A program made the position numbers and the translations under genes. From assembly GCA_009691845.1 (NCBI GenBank), contig SIAJ01000010.1, forward strand, positions 41,361 through 105,360: a stretch of DNA of 64,000 nucleotides, read 5' to 3'. Shown here piece by piece: positions 34,364 through 42,393 of this stretch; positions within the stretch are counted from its first letter, which is position 1, and each line of letters begins with the position of its first letter. A model generated the notes under the pieces. That model worked only from the letters and a program-made list of their open reading frames with translations. It did no database searches and was not told the origin of the DNA. Origin of the DNA: Gemmataceae bacterium. Its GTDB lineage: Bacteria > Planctomycetota > Planctomycetia > Gemmatales > Gemmataceae.

Positions 34364-34804
34364 TCAGGGTGTGTCCAAAATCAACGTCACTGGCCCATCG
34401 TTCACCAGTTCCACCTGCATATCGGCCCCGAATCGGCCGGTTGCCACTCGAATGCCCTGCATCTTGATTGCAGTTACGAAAGCCTCGTAGAGCGGTTCGG
34501 CGACCTCCGGCCTCGCAGCCTCGATAAAACTTGGTCGCCGTCCTTTGTCGCATCTGCCGTACAGCGTGAATTGGCTGACCACCAAAATCGAACCTTTGAT
34601 CTCCGCGATGCCGAGATTCATCTTGCCCTGATCGTCCTCAAAAATACGAAGCCCGACGATTTTTTCGGCCAGCCAGTGTACCTGGTTGCAAGCGTCTCCG
34701 GTGCGAATGCCGAGCAAGACTAGCAAACCGGGGCCGATTTCGCCGACAATCTCCCCGGCCACGACGACCCGGGCAGAGCGAACTCGTTGGATGACCGCAC
34801 GCAT
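34364..34804 (-). CDS. dtd: D-aminoacyl-tRNA deacylase
   Basis: Removes D-amino acids mischarged on tRNA, a dimer. It has 146 residues beginning [20 protein letters not shown]. The Ser-Gln-Phe-Thr-Leu-Tyr-Gly motif (SQFTLYG) and the cross-subunit Gly-cisPro motif (NDGPVTLIL) are present. It sits alone upstream of a small helical-protein gene on the other strand. Confidence 0.94.
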   Translation of the reverse strand: MRAVIQRVRSARVVVAGEIVGEIGPGLLVLLGIRTGDACNQVHWLAEKIVGLRIFEDDQGKMNLGIAEIKGSILVVSQFTLYGRCDKGRRPSFIEAARPEVAEPLYEAFVTAIKMQGIRVATGRFGADMQVELVNDGPVTLILDTP

Positions 34805-34926
34805 GGGTTGGTGTTTTCCACGGAAAAGGTAGACTAAACAACAGTCGCTTCCATGTAGCCCTCTCGGTCTGCGGGAGGGATGCTCGACGTTGCTGTTAAG
34901 ATTATGCCGACGGCGGAGGTCGGCCT

Positions 34927-34947
34927 CCCTCTCGCGGAGCGAGAGGG
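34927..34947. repeat. Short palindrome before the 85-residue gene
   Basis: CCCTCTCGC-GGA-GCGAGAGGG forms a perfect nine-base stem. A related CCCTCTCGGTCTGCGGGAGGG lies at about 34859-34879, inverted-looking, so the two may form a bracket. They precede the small gene. Confidence 0.5.
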
Positions 34948-34965
34948 ATACTTTTGGGAGTTGCC

Positions 34966-35223
34966 ATGCTCGACGATTATTCGAAACATCAGCAAAAGAT
35001 CATTAAGCGGTATTACAACAACATCGAGCAGATCTCGGCTCAACGCTTGGCGGAACTGGTGAGCGAACTGTATCTGGCTGAAGGTAAGAAGAAGGAAAAA
35101 CTCTGGGAATCGGCCGCGAAGGCGATGGAAAAGCTGGAGGTGCCGAAGTCCCGGATCGATCATCTGATTGCCAAGAAAGACCCGGCACTGCTTGCCGGCC
35201 TGGTCAAGGAACTCATGGGCTAA
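34966..35223 (+). CDS. Small helical protein of unknown function
   Basis: An 85-residue, charged, all-helical protein ([20 protein letters not shown], later [17 protein letters not shown] and [15 protein letters not shown]). It has the look of a conserved planctomycete family, which I recall but cannot verify. ATG 34966 is used because the conserved-looking segment starts there; TTGGGAG lies 7 bases before the ATG. Confidence 0.65.
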   Translation: MLDDYSKHQQKIIKRYYNNIEQISAQRLAELVSELYLAEGKKKEKLWESAAKAMEKLEVPKSRIDHLIAKKDPALLAGLVKELMG

Positions 35224-35233
35224 CGCCTAAATC

Positions 35234-35325
35234 GTACCCGCACACTCTGTGTGCGGAAAGTTTGCACCAACACAATCACGGACACTAGCCGTACGTGAGG
35301 TCGGCACACAAAGTGTGCCGACTAC
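35234..35325. repeat. Paired GCACACTCTGTGTGC palindromic element
   Basis: The left copy GTACCCGCACACTCTGTGTGCGG and the right copy GTCGGCACACAAAGTGTGCCGACTAC lie about 45 bases apart between two co-oriented genes. The right copy ends in the same GACTAC as the copy at 10174. Confidence 0.7.
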
Positions 35326-35347
35326 TATCCGCAACGAATCTTCGCAC

Positions 35348-36445
35348 ATGTCTCGATCGCGAAAAGCCGACCGTGAATCGCCCGCCTGCTACGCTCTCGT
35401 CCATGCCGGACTGGAATCTGTCGCGGCCGATGAAATTACGCGCGATCTCGGAGGCGAGGTCAAGAAAGCCGAGAAAGGCGTCGTCGTCTTTCGAGTGCCG
35501 GAAGTCGGTCCCGAACTCTTGCGATTGCGAACCATCGAAGACGTGTTTCTCATGGGATGGGGAACCGACTCGCTGACCTATCGGGCCGAAGATCTTAAAT
35601 CCATGCGGCACTGGACCGCGAAGGATGCGGACTGGAAGCACCTGCTCAGTCTGCATCACGCGATTCGTCCCAAACCGAAAGCGAAGCCGAGTTATCGACT
35701 GGTCACGCAGATGGGCGGGTCCCACGCCTATCGCCGCGTGGATGCCAGCAAATCCCTATCGCAAGGGCTGGCAGGCGTGTTTCCCGATTCGTGGAAGCCA
35801 GGCGAGGAGAATGCGACCGTCGAAATCTGGTTGACGATTCGCGGCCGACAGGCCGTTTGCGGGCTGCGACTTTCGGACAAGACCATGCGGCATCGTCCCT
35901 ATAAGGTTGAGCATTTGCCCGCGTCGCTTCGACCCACTATGGCGGCGGCGATGGTGCGACTCGCTGGAGCTGCGCCTGGGGATATTCTGCTCGATCCCAT
36001 GTGCGGAGCGGGCACGATTCTTGCCGAGCAGATTGAACTCAGCAAGACGCGGAAGGCGGGCCGTGTGGAAACCTGGGGCGGCGACCGTGAGATGAGCATG
36101 TTGCGAGCGGCAAACTCGAATCTGCATCGCGTTGGCCCTGCCATGCTTTGTCACTGGGATGCTCGGCGATTGCCTTTGGCCAGAGAGAGCGTGGACCGGA
36201 TCGTTTGCAATCCGCCTTTCGGCAAGCAACTTGCATCGCCGGAGGAAATCGGCCCACTCTATCGGGCGGCTCTAAAAGAATGCCATCGTGTGCTGCGGAT
36301 GGGCGGGCGAGCCGTGTTCCTCGTCTCTGAACCCGACGTGCTACGAGAAGCGATCAAGCCGCTGCACTGGAAAGCCACCCGAGAGATGGAAGTCGAGGTT
36401 CTGGGCCAGCCGGCCATGATTGGTGTCTGGCAGAAACCAGAATGA
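35348..36445 (+). CDS. THUMP-domain RNA methyltransferase (Trm14/TrmN-like)
   Basis: A SAM-dependent RNA guanine-N2 methyltransferase by family, 365 residues. An N-terminal THUMP-type region (about 1-160) is followed by a Rossmann methyltransferase domain: LDPMCGAGTILAEQIE is motif I (SAM binding), and CNPPFGKQLASPEE is the catalytic NPPFG motif IV. ATG 35348 avoids running into the palindromic element upstream. The tRNA substrate position is inferred from the family. Confidence 0.9.
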   Translation: MSRSRKADRESPACYALVHAGLESVAADEITRDLGGEVKKAEKGVVVFRVPEVGPELLRLRTIEDVFLMGWGTDSLTYRAEDLKSMRHWTAKDADWKHLLSLHHAIRPKPKAKPSYRLVTQMGGSHAYRRVDASKSLSQGLAGVFPDSWKPGEENATVEIWLTIRGRQAVCGLRLSDKTMRHRPYKVEHLPASLRPTMAAAMVRLAGAAPGDILLDPMCGAGTILAEQIELSKTRKAGRVETWGGDREMSMLRAANSNLHRVGPAMLCHWDARRLPLARESVDRIVCNPPFGKQLASPEEIGPLYRAALKECHRVLRMGGRAVFLVSEPDVLREAIKPLHWKATREMEVEVLGQPAMIGVWQKPE

Positions 36446-36497
36446 GTGGGTACATTACTTAAAGATAGTTGATTGGGCCCATCCCAGGATCTACCTC

Positions 36498-37259
36498 ATG
36501 GCGAAGTATCAGTGTCCCGAATGCAAGGCGACGTTACGGCGGGCCGAGGCCATTGCGCCTGGTAAAAAAATTCGCTGCCCAAAGTGCGAGGCCGTCTTCA
36601 AGGCAGTCTTGATTGAAGAAGAGGCACCCGAGGATGAGGCTGGAGGATACGCTGTTGCCGGCGTGACTGCTCCGGCGCCGAAGCCGGACGAAGAAGAGTA
36701 CGACAGCAATCCCTATTCGGTCATCCAGGAATCCGGCGAAGAAGGCAAGCAACAGATTCAACTGGGCAGCCTCCGCGATAAGTTCGCGAAGAGTAAGATC
36801 GGCCCAGCCATGTTCCAGACGGTTTTGCCCTCCAATTATCTGCTTCGACTGGGGCTTTTTAGCTGCGTTGTGGCCACGGCCACGTTCATCTATGGCGTGT
36901 GGCCGATCATCTTCTGCGAAGCCAATCCCTTGCGGCCGTTCATTCGGCCTCGCGTCGACATCATGTATCAGGCATCTCTGATGTTTGCCTTCGGGAGCAT
37001 CATGTGCCTGGGTGCCGCCCGCATGCAAGACCTCACGTCCTATACGTGGTCGATCATCGGGTCTTGCATGGCGATCGTCATCTATGTGCCATCGGGCATC
37101 ATTATTGCAAGCGTTATCTTGCTGATGTTTGGCCCGCTCGGCATGCTCCTAATTGCCCTGGATCTTGGCCTGGCCTTCGTTGGCGTCTGGTGCCTGATCG
37201 TACTGTTTAATGCGAAGGTTCGGGAAGGATTCAAGGAACGGGCCGAAGCTATCGATTGA
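36498..37259 (+). CDS. Zinc-ribbon plus four-helix membrane protein
   Basis: A 253-residue protein. It begins with a zinc ribbon (YQCPECKATL, later GKKIRCPKCEAVFKAV, an MJ0042-type pattern), an acidic linker, and four hydrophobic segments (about residues 120-140, 155-175, 186-212, 218-238). It is a membrane protein with a cytoplasmic zinc ribbon of a type common in planctomycetes. It is followed after 7 bases by another membrane gene and is likely cotranscribed. Confidence 0.75.
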   Translation: MAKYQCPECKATLRRAEAIAPGKKIRCPKCEAVFKAVLIEEEAPEDEAGGYAVAGVTAPAPKPDEEEYDSNPYSVIQESGEEGKQQIQLGSLRDKFAKSKIGPAMFQTVLPSNYLLRLGLFSCVVATATFIYGVWPIIFCEANPLRPFIRPRVDIMYQASLMFAFGSIMCLGAARMQDLTSYTWSIIGSCMAIVIYVPSGIIIASVILLMFGPLGMLLIALDLGLAFVGVWCLIVLFNAKVREGFKERAEAID

Positions 37260-37266
37260 GGTTCCC

Positions 37267-38175
37267 ATGTCCGGGATCACCGAGTTCGACTACGGGGCGT
37301 ACCTCGGCATCGGGCTCGACAACAATCAGATCGCGTATCTGGCAGGTGCGCTGTTTCTGGGCTTCCTTGCGGTTTCCGCACTTCGTCACGCCAAGCAGGC
37401 CGGGGGAATTGCTCCCTCGATTTGGATCGCCATTTCGATTGGTCTTTTCGCGGGCACACTAATCGCGGTGGCTCGCGGTTTCCCAGAAGAACTCCCTGAT
37501 TTCTTGAAGCCATGGGCCGATGCGGATCGCGTGGCCCGTCTGGCTGCGATTCTGGCGTTGCTCGGACTTTCGGTTGTACTGATTTCTGCTCACTGGGTTC
37601 GCGGCGGGCTGTCCAGATTCTGGTATCGAACATTCGGTTTCGCTGTCGCGGGTCTTGCGGTTTGGCTCGCCGTCGGGTGGTTCGGCGAAGAGATTCCCGA
37701 CGAGGCTCGCCCCTGGACTGCTCAACGAGTGATTATCCGAGCGGTGGTCGTGCTCGGCATTTTATCCCTGGCGGTGGCACTCTGGGTCCGAGGGAACTGG
37801 TCGACGGACCATGTTCGCTGGGCGAATCGGGCCTTGGTGCCTCTGGTGCTGGCGATTGCGGTCGTTTTGGTTTCACGATGGTTCGTGGCCGCATCGTGGG
37901 CCGATTTTCCTCTGTCGGCGGTGGAACTAGTAACAGCAATTCTTGCCATAATCGCCTCGGCCTCATTCCTCTTGATCGCCGGAGGAGCGTTATTCCTGGT
38001 AGACCATCAACCGGCCAAAAAAGGAACCGTGCCGTCAGGCACCTCCGCACCGAAGGCAGCCCCTGCACCTGCCGCAACACCATCCGCCCGACTGCCGGTT
38101 GCCATGCTGATCGACGAGAATGGCCAGCCGATGTTGCCGAAGAAAGCAGGTCAAGCAGGACCTGCGGGAGCGTGA
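37267..38175 (+). CDS. Multi-pass membrane protein of unknown function
   Basis: A 302-residue protein with about eight hydrophobic segments evenly spaced, and repeated short loops containing FPEELPDFLKPWADADRV and then PDEARPWTAQRV, which suggests an internal repeat of a three-helix unit. The C-terminus is Ala/Pro-rich (GTSAPKAAPAPAATPSA). ATG 37267 lies 7 bases after the zinc-ribbon gene. The final 25 bases overlap the convergent mobA. Confidence 0.7.
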   Translation: MSGITEFDYGAYLGIGLDNNQIAYLAGALFLGFLAVSALRHAKQAGGIAPSIWIAISIGLFAGTLIAVARGFPEELPDFLKPWADADRVARLAAILALLGLSVVLISAHWVRGGLSRFWYRTFGFAVAGLAVWLAVGWFGEEIPDEARPWTAQRVIIRAVVVLGILSLAVALWVRGNWSTDHVRWANRALVPLVLAIAVVLVSRWFVAASWADFPLSAVELVTAILAIIASASFLLIAGGALFLVDHQPAKKGTVPSGTSAPKAAPAPAATPSARLPVAMLIDENGQPMLPKKAGQAGPAGA

Positions 38176-38792
38176 GAGAATTCCCGAAGTGCCGCTTCGT
38201 ACTCTTCAGACGAGTTCACGTTTCTCAACGATAGCAACTCCGGATCGATGTCCGCGAACTCCTCGGCAAGCAGAAATCGCGTCGGCACCGTTTCGGTCAG
38301 AAACACTGGACGAAGACGTCCCGTATCAAGCAATTCGCAGGCGAGAGGTAAAACATCGACTCGATAAGCCGCTGCCAATGGGTGCTTGTAACCGCCGACG
38401 TCGGGCATGCAGATCGAGGAGTTGCCGAGACGGTCCACGACTCGTGCCGCGAAATCCACCCTGAGAAAAGGCACGTCGCACGACGAGAGATAAGCGATCT
38501 CAGCTCGACCCTGAAGCGCAGTCAACCCAACCGCGAGGCCGTTGAGCGGGCCGAGATACTCGCGGTCATCGTGGGCCACGATGACCGAATCCGGCAATGC
38601 GGGAAGTCGTTGATCGGGGGCGGCAACGACTACGAGGGGATCGAACGCCTCGCGCAGAATCCGAACGACCCGTTGCAGAAGCACCTCGTCGCCGAACGGC
38701 AGCCACGCTTTCGGCTGGCCCATGCGGCTGCTTCTGCCGCCACATAAAACGATGCCGGCGGTTTTGGCTGCTCTCTTGTGCCCACCCTGCAC
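38151..38792 (-). CDS. mobA: Molybdenum cofactor guanylyltransferase MobA-like
   Basis: Transfers GMP to molybdopterin. It has 213 residues: AGIVLCGGRSSRMGQPKAWL is the nucleotide-binding signature near residue 12, and VIVAHDDREYLGPLNGLAVG and SCDVPFLRVDF follow. The GTG at 38792 (VQGGHKRAAKT) starts it without the repeat; an ATG at 38894 would add 34 residues encoded by an intergenic repeat, unlike other MobA proteins. It is next to the S9 peptidase gene. Confidence 0.82.
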   Translation of the reverse strand: MQGGHKRAAKTAGIVLCGGRSSRMGQPKAWLPFGDEVLLQRVVRILREAFDPLVVVAAPDQRLPALPDSVIVAHDDREYLGPLNGLAVGLTALQGRAEIAYLSSCDVPFLRVDFAARVVDRLGNSSICMPDVGGYKHPLAAAYRVDVLPLACELLDTGRLRPVFLTETVPTRFLLAEEFADIDPELLSLRNVNSSEEYEAALREFSHAPAGPA

Positions 38793-38878
38793 TTCGGGGA
38801 GGGGGCTGGGGAGAGGGGTTTTGACGCACGACTCGGAAGACCTCTCCCCCTCGCTCGAAACGGAGAGGGGGGAGAAAG
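38789..38878. repeat. Pyrimidine/purine-rich repeat upstream of mobA
   Basis: The sequence shares the order GGGGAGAGGGGTTTTG, a CCTCTCCCCCTC block and GAAACGGAGAGGGGGG with the repeat at 13495-13605. It lies between mobA and the S9 peptidase gene, and is read through by the open frame of mobA. Confidence 0.6.
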
Positions 38879-38890
38879 CAGATTGAGAAT

Positions 38891-41005
38891 TCACTCCTTC
38901 ACCCCGATCTGATCGAGCACATACGCGAACACGAACGCCTGTTCTTTCAGCTTCTCGTATCGGCCCGAATAACCCCCGTGGCCGCCGTCCATGTTGCAGC
39001 GGAATAGCAACGGGTTCTTGTCGGTCTTCATCGCCCGCATTTTGGCCACGTACTTGGCCGGTTCCCAGTACATCACCTGGCTGTCGTTCAGTGAAGTGGT
39101 CACCAGGATCGAGGGGTAGTCACGCTTCGTCATGTTCGAATACGGGCAGTAACTCTTCATGTACTCGTACGCGGGCTTTTGCTTGGGGTTACCCCACTCG
39201 AGGAATTCTTGCGTGGTCAGCGGAAGGGTCTCGTCGAGCATCGTGTTGATGACGTCGACGAACGGGACTTGCAACACGCCGACTTTGCAGACGTCCGGCC
39301 GCAAGGCGACCGTCGCGCCGATAAGCAAGCCCCCTGCACTGCCCCCCTGGATCGCCAGCCGATCCCGGCTGCAATACTTCTCCTTTACGAGATGATCCGC
39401 ACAGGCGATGAAGTCCGTGAACGTGTTCTTCTTGTGCATTAGCTTGCCGTTGTCGTACCATTCGCGGCCCATATCGCTGCCGCCTCGAATGTGAGCCTGA
39501 GCGTAGATCACCCCGCGATCGAGCAAGCTCAAGCGGCTCGATTCGAAATCCACCGGCAACGTGTAGCCGTAGGAACCATAGGCGTACAGCAAGAGCGGAG
39601 CCTTGCCGTCGCGTTCGATTCCCTTGCGATACACGAGCGAAATAGGCACTTTCGTGCCGTCGCTAGCTGTCGCAAGAATGCGTTCCGACTGGTACTTCGT
39701 CGCATCGTAGCCGCCCAGAACCGGCGTCTCCTTGAGTAGCCGACTTTTTTTCTTGCTCGGGTCGTATTCGAAAATCGAATCGGGCTTCACGAGTGATGTG
39801 TACTGGAATCGAAACGAGCTGGCGGCGAAGTCCGGATTGTCGGTCATCGAGACATCGTAAACTGGCTCGGTGAAAATCAGCCGATGGTTCGCTCCGCCCG
39901 CGAAGTCGAACACGCGAAGTTCGGTCAACCCGCCTTCGCTCTCGCCGATCACGGCAAAATCCTTGAACATGCTGACGCTGTTAACCAGGATTTTCGAGTT
40001 GTACGGTAATAGATCCTTCCACTCGCCTGCATCGGTCTTGGTCGCTGGACAGGTCATAACCTTGAAGTTGGTTGCCTTGTCCGTGTTCGTGCGGATGTAG
40101 AATTTGCCATCACGATGGTCGGCAGTATACTCGTGCCCTTCCACTCTCGGGCGGATGACTTTCCATTCACCCGTGGGTTTGTCGGCTGGCAGAAACGCCT
40201 GCTCGGATGTCGTTGAGCTTTCCGAAGTGTGAAACAGGTACTTGTTGTCGCGCGAGCGATTGAGCTGCAGCGTGAACAATTCGTCCTTTTCTTCGAAGAC
40301 CAGAACGTCTTTTTCTTTTGGCTGGCCCAGGGAGTGCTGCCAAAGTTTGTGCGGCCGTTTGGCGTCGTCTTCCGTCACGTAGAAAAGCGTTTTGTTGTCG
40401 GCCGCCCACTCGATATTCGGCGACTGGACAAATCGCTCCTCGATCAACCTGCCATTGCGTAGATCCTTCACGGTGACGAAATACTCGCGAAACCCCGAGA
40501 AGTCCGCCACGTAGGCCACGAGCGTGCCATCGTCGCTGACATGGACATCGCCTAACCCAAAGAACTTCTTTCCCGCAGCTATCTCGTTGCCGTCCAGGAA
40601 TATTTCTTCCGGCGAGTCCATGCTTCCTTTGCGCCGACAGTGAATCGCGTACTGCTTGCCCTCTTCCGTTCGAGTGTAATACCAGAAGCCGTTCTCGAAC
40701 GCCGGCACGGTCACGTCCGACTGCTTGATCCGGCCGAGCATTTCCTTGTAGAGCCGCTCTTGAAATGCTTCCGTCGGCTTCATGACGGCGGCAGTGTACT
40801 CGTTCTCCGCCTTCAGGTAGGCAAGCACTTCCGGATTCTTCTTTTCGCGCAGCCAATAATAGTGATCGATCAGCGTGTCGCCATGCAACTCGGTCTTGTA
40901 CGGAACCACCTTTGCAACTGGTGGCTTGGCGACAGTCGGGTCGATGGCCAGGCACGGGACAGTTCCGACAAGGCAGACGCTGGCGATGAAACAATTTCGG
41001 AGCAT
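38891..41005 (-). CDS. Exported prolyl-oligopeptidase family (S9A, oligopeptidase B-like) peptidase
   Basis: A 704-residue serine peptidase with a signal peptide (MLRNCFIASVCLVGTVPCLA). The N-terminal beta-propeller region covers about 70-420; the alpha/beta hydrolase domain has the nucleophile in IQGGSAGGLLIGA near residue 555 and the catalytic His in MDGGHGG near 677; VTTSLNDSQVMYWEPAK carries the Asp. Oligopeptidases B are usually cytoplasmic, so export would be notable. Start is ATG 41005. Confidence 0.9.
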   Translation of the reverse strand: MLRNCFIASVCLVGTVPCLAIDPTVAKPPVAKVVPYKTELHGDTLIDHYYWLREKKNPEVLAYLKAENEYTAAVMKPTEAFQERLYKEMLGRIKQSDVTVPAFENGFWYYTRTEEGKQYAIHCRRKGSMDSPEEIFLDGNEIAAGKKFFGLGDVHVSDDGTLVAYVADFSGFREYFVTVKDLRNGRLIEERFVQSPNIEWAADNKTLFYVTEDDAKRPHKLWQHSLGQPKEKDVLVFEEKDELFTLQLNRSRDNKYLFHTSESSTTSEQAFLPADKPTGEWKVIRPRVEGHEYTADHRDGKFYIRTNTDKATNFKVMTCPATKTDAGEWKDLLPYNSKILVNSVSMFKDFAVIGESEGGLTELRVFDFAGGANHRLIFTEPVYDVSMTDNPDFAASSFRFQYTSLVKPDSIFEYDPSKKKSRLLKETPVLGGYDATKYQSERILATASDGTKVPISLVYRKGIERDGKAPLLLYAYGSYGYTLPVDFESSRLSLLDRGVIYAQAHIRGGSDMGREWYDNGKLMHKKNTFTDFIACADHLVKEKYCSRDRLAIQGGSAGGLLIGATVALRPDVCKVGVLQVPFVDVINTMLDETLPLTTQEFLEWGNPKQKPAYEYMKSYCPYSNMTKRDYPSILVTTSLNDSQVMYWEPAKYVAKMRAMKTDKNPLLFRCNMDGGHGGYSGRYEKLKEQAFVFAYVLDQIGVKE

Positions 41006-41354
41006 GTGCGGTTCGATTGTCGTAGGAGGAGCGGAAGTGAAGAGAGTCTAGCCGGAGGTGAGAACATTGGCCCGTTTGCGTCGGACTATCGGTTGTCACT
41101 ACGATGCTGGAAACTCCTCCAGGTCTTCTGGGATGGCTGTGTCGTCGGCCCGACGGGTGCGAGGCGACCTATCCCGTTCCCTGCCAGAATCGTTGATCGA
41201 CCAGTGCGATGTCCATTCGGTTCCAAAAGTCGTCCAGCAGTTGATTGTCGGCAGCAAACGGAGCGAGAGTCTGGCTTCACCGTGATGGACATGCGAGTCG
41301 CATTGCCGAATGCCCTATGGCACCCAGCCTCAAATTGGCTGAACTGTCCACACT
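41006..41354. other. Gap of about 350 bases without a recognised gene
   Basis: Open frames here show no recognisable protein and no consistent coding phase. It lies between the divergent S9 peptidase and the decayed moaD. A run of AGGAGGAGCGGAAG near 41021 is purine-rich. I see nothing firm in it. Confidence 0.4.
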
Positions 41355-41650
41355 TCATTTGCCGGCGTCGGCACCGAGAATGAAAAGCCTTGTTCCCGTC
41401 GGTACGATGGTCGCTGGGTCGTCACGAAGTGGGTGCCACCCAACGAGATGAGTTATTTCCGCGAGATCGACCCATCGTCGTTTAGCAAGCCGGACAAGCC
41501 CGGACAGGTGCGTCCAACATGATCGAGCAACTGAGCCAAGGTTTGGCCTGGAATGGCCAACTCCGAACGACCCGCCTTCTGGCGGGCGAGTCCTTGGAAC
41601 TCGATGGTCACACTTGTGTTGGCCAGCGATAGAATCTCGTTCATACTCAT
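41355..41650 (-). pseudogene. Decayed MoaD/ThiS-like sulfur-carrier gene
   Basis: The first 65 codons read as a MoaD fold (VTIEFQGLARQKAGRSELAI and LDHVGRTCPGL, GLLNDDGSISRK). An in-frame TAA (41453-41455) then stops it, where the family has Tyr before LISLGG. The same frame continues LISLGGTHFVT, after which a frameshift (about 41418-41424) is needed to reach DPATIVPTGTRLFIL and GADAGK. The C-terminal Gly-Gly needed for thiocarboxylation reads Gly-Lys. Two lesions plus the lost Gly-Gly point to a pseudogene. A 65-residue truncated product from ATG 41650 could still be made. Confidence 0.7.
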
Positions 41651-41674
41651 TCAACTTACGTGGGAGAGAGTGTT

Positions 41675-42235
41675 ATGAGCAAGGGGAACGTCCTATTGGT
41701 GATCGGCGACGCGGCCGAGGTTTTGGATACGTTTTATCCCCTTTTCCGCCTGCGGGAGGAGGGATACACGGTCCGTGTCGCTGGGCCTGAAAAACGAGTC
41801 TACCACATGGTGCAGCACGAGCGGCACCCGGACTGGGATATTACCGTGGAAACTCCCGGCTACAAGCTGGCCGCGGACGTGGCCTTTCGCGAAGTCACGG
41901 TGATGGAGTATGCCGGCATGGTCGTCAGCGGCGGCCGGGCTCCGGAGTACCTGCGCTACGACGCGGACCTGCTTCGTTTAACGCAACAGTTCTTCGAGTG
42001 GGACAAGCCCGTGGCCTCCGTTTGTCACGGCATCGAAATCTTGGCGGCGGCGGGGGTGCTGAAGGGCCAAGTTGCGACGACGGTGGCCAAGTGCAAGCTG
42101 GACATCGAGACCTTCGGCGGCACCTATGTCGATCGCGAAGTCGTGGTGAGCGGCAACCTGGTCACGGCCCGCACCTGGCACGACAGCCCGGCATGGATGC
42201 GGGAATATGTAAAGATGCTGAATGCACAGAGGTGA
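41675..42235 (+). CDS. DJ-1/PfpI family protein
   Basis: A 186-residue cytoplasmic protein of the PfpI/DJ-1/YhbO group, whose members include proposed glyoxalase, protease and deglycase enzymes. The nucleophile elbow is VASVCHGIEILAAA (Cys near residue 116) with an upstream Glu in MSKGNVLLVIGDAAEVLDT context, and GGRAPEYLR is typical. ATG 41675 has GGGAGAG 5 bases upstream. Substrate unknown. It is followed by a large palindrome. Confidence 0.85.
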   Translation: MSKGNVLLVIGDAAEVLDTFYPLFRLREEGYTVRVAGPEKRVYHMVQHERHPDWDITVETPGYKLAADVAFREVTVMEYAGMVVSGGRAPEYLRYDADLLRLTQQFFEWDKPVASVCHGIEILAAAGVLKGQVATTVAKCKLDIETFGGTYVDREVVVSGNLVTARTWHDSPAWMREYVKMLNAQR

Positions 42236-42255
42236 CGGCGGAACCGGTTTAAACG

Positions 42256-42310
42256 GAGCCGCGACCGTAAGGGAGCGGTCAAGCCTTCCACTCCCTTACG
42301 GTCGTGGCTC
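42256..42310. terminator. Long hairpin after the PfpI gene
   Basis: GAGCCGCGACCGTAAGGGAG (42256-42275) pairs with CTCCCTTACGGTCGTGGCTC (42291-42310) over 20 positions with one G-U wobble and a 15-base loop. It lies 20 bases after the stop. There is no T-run; it could terminate transcription or be an intergenic repeat. Confidence 0.65.
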
Positions 42311-42393
42311 TGTGAGCGGGCGGCTTGCTGTCGGCCCTTCCTCGCGTACACTCTTCCACACACGATCAATACTCGAATCGAAGGGCCTCTCCA

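Noticed and set aside
41453..41650. The 65-residue MoaD-like open frame as a complete functional gene
   Set aside because: Conserved family sequence continues after its stop in two frames, and the terminal Gly-Gly is missing, so a pseudogene is more likely.
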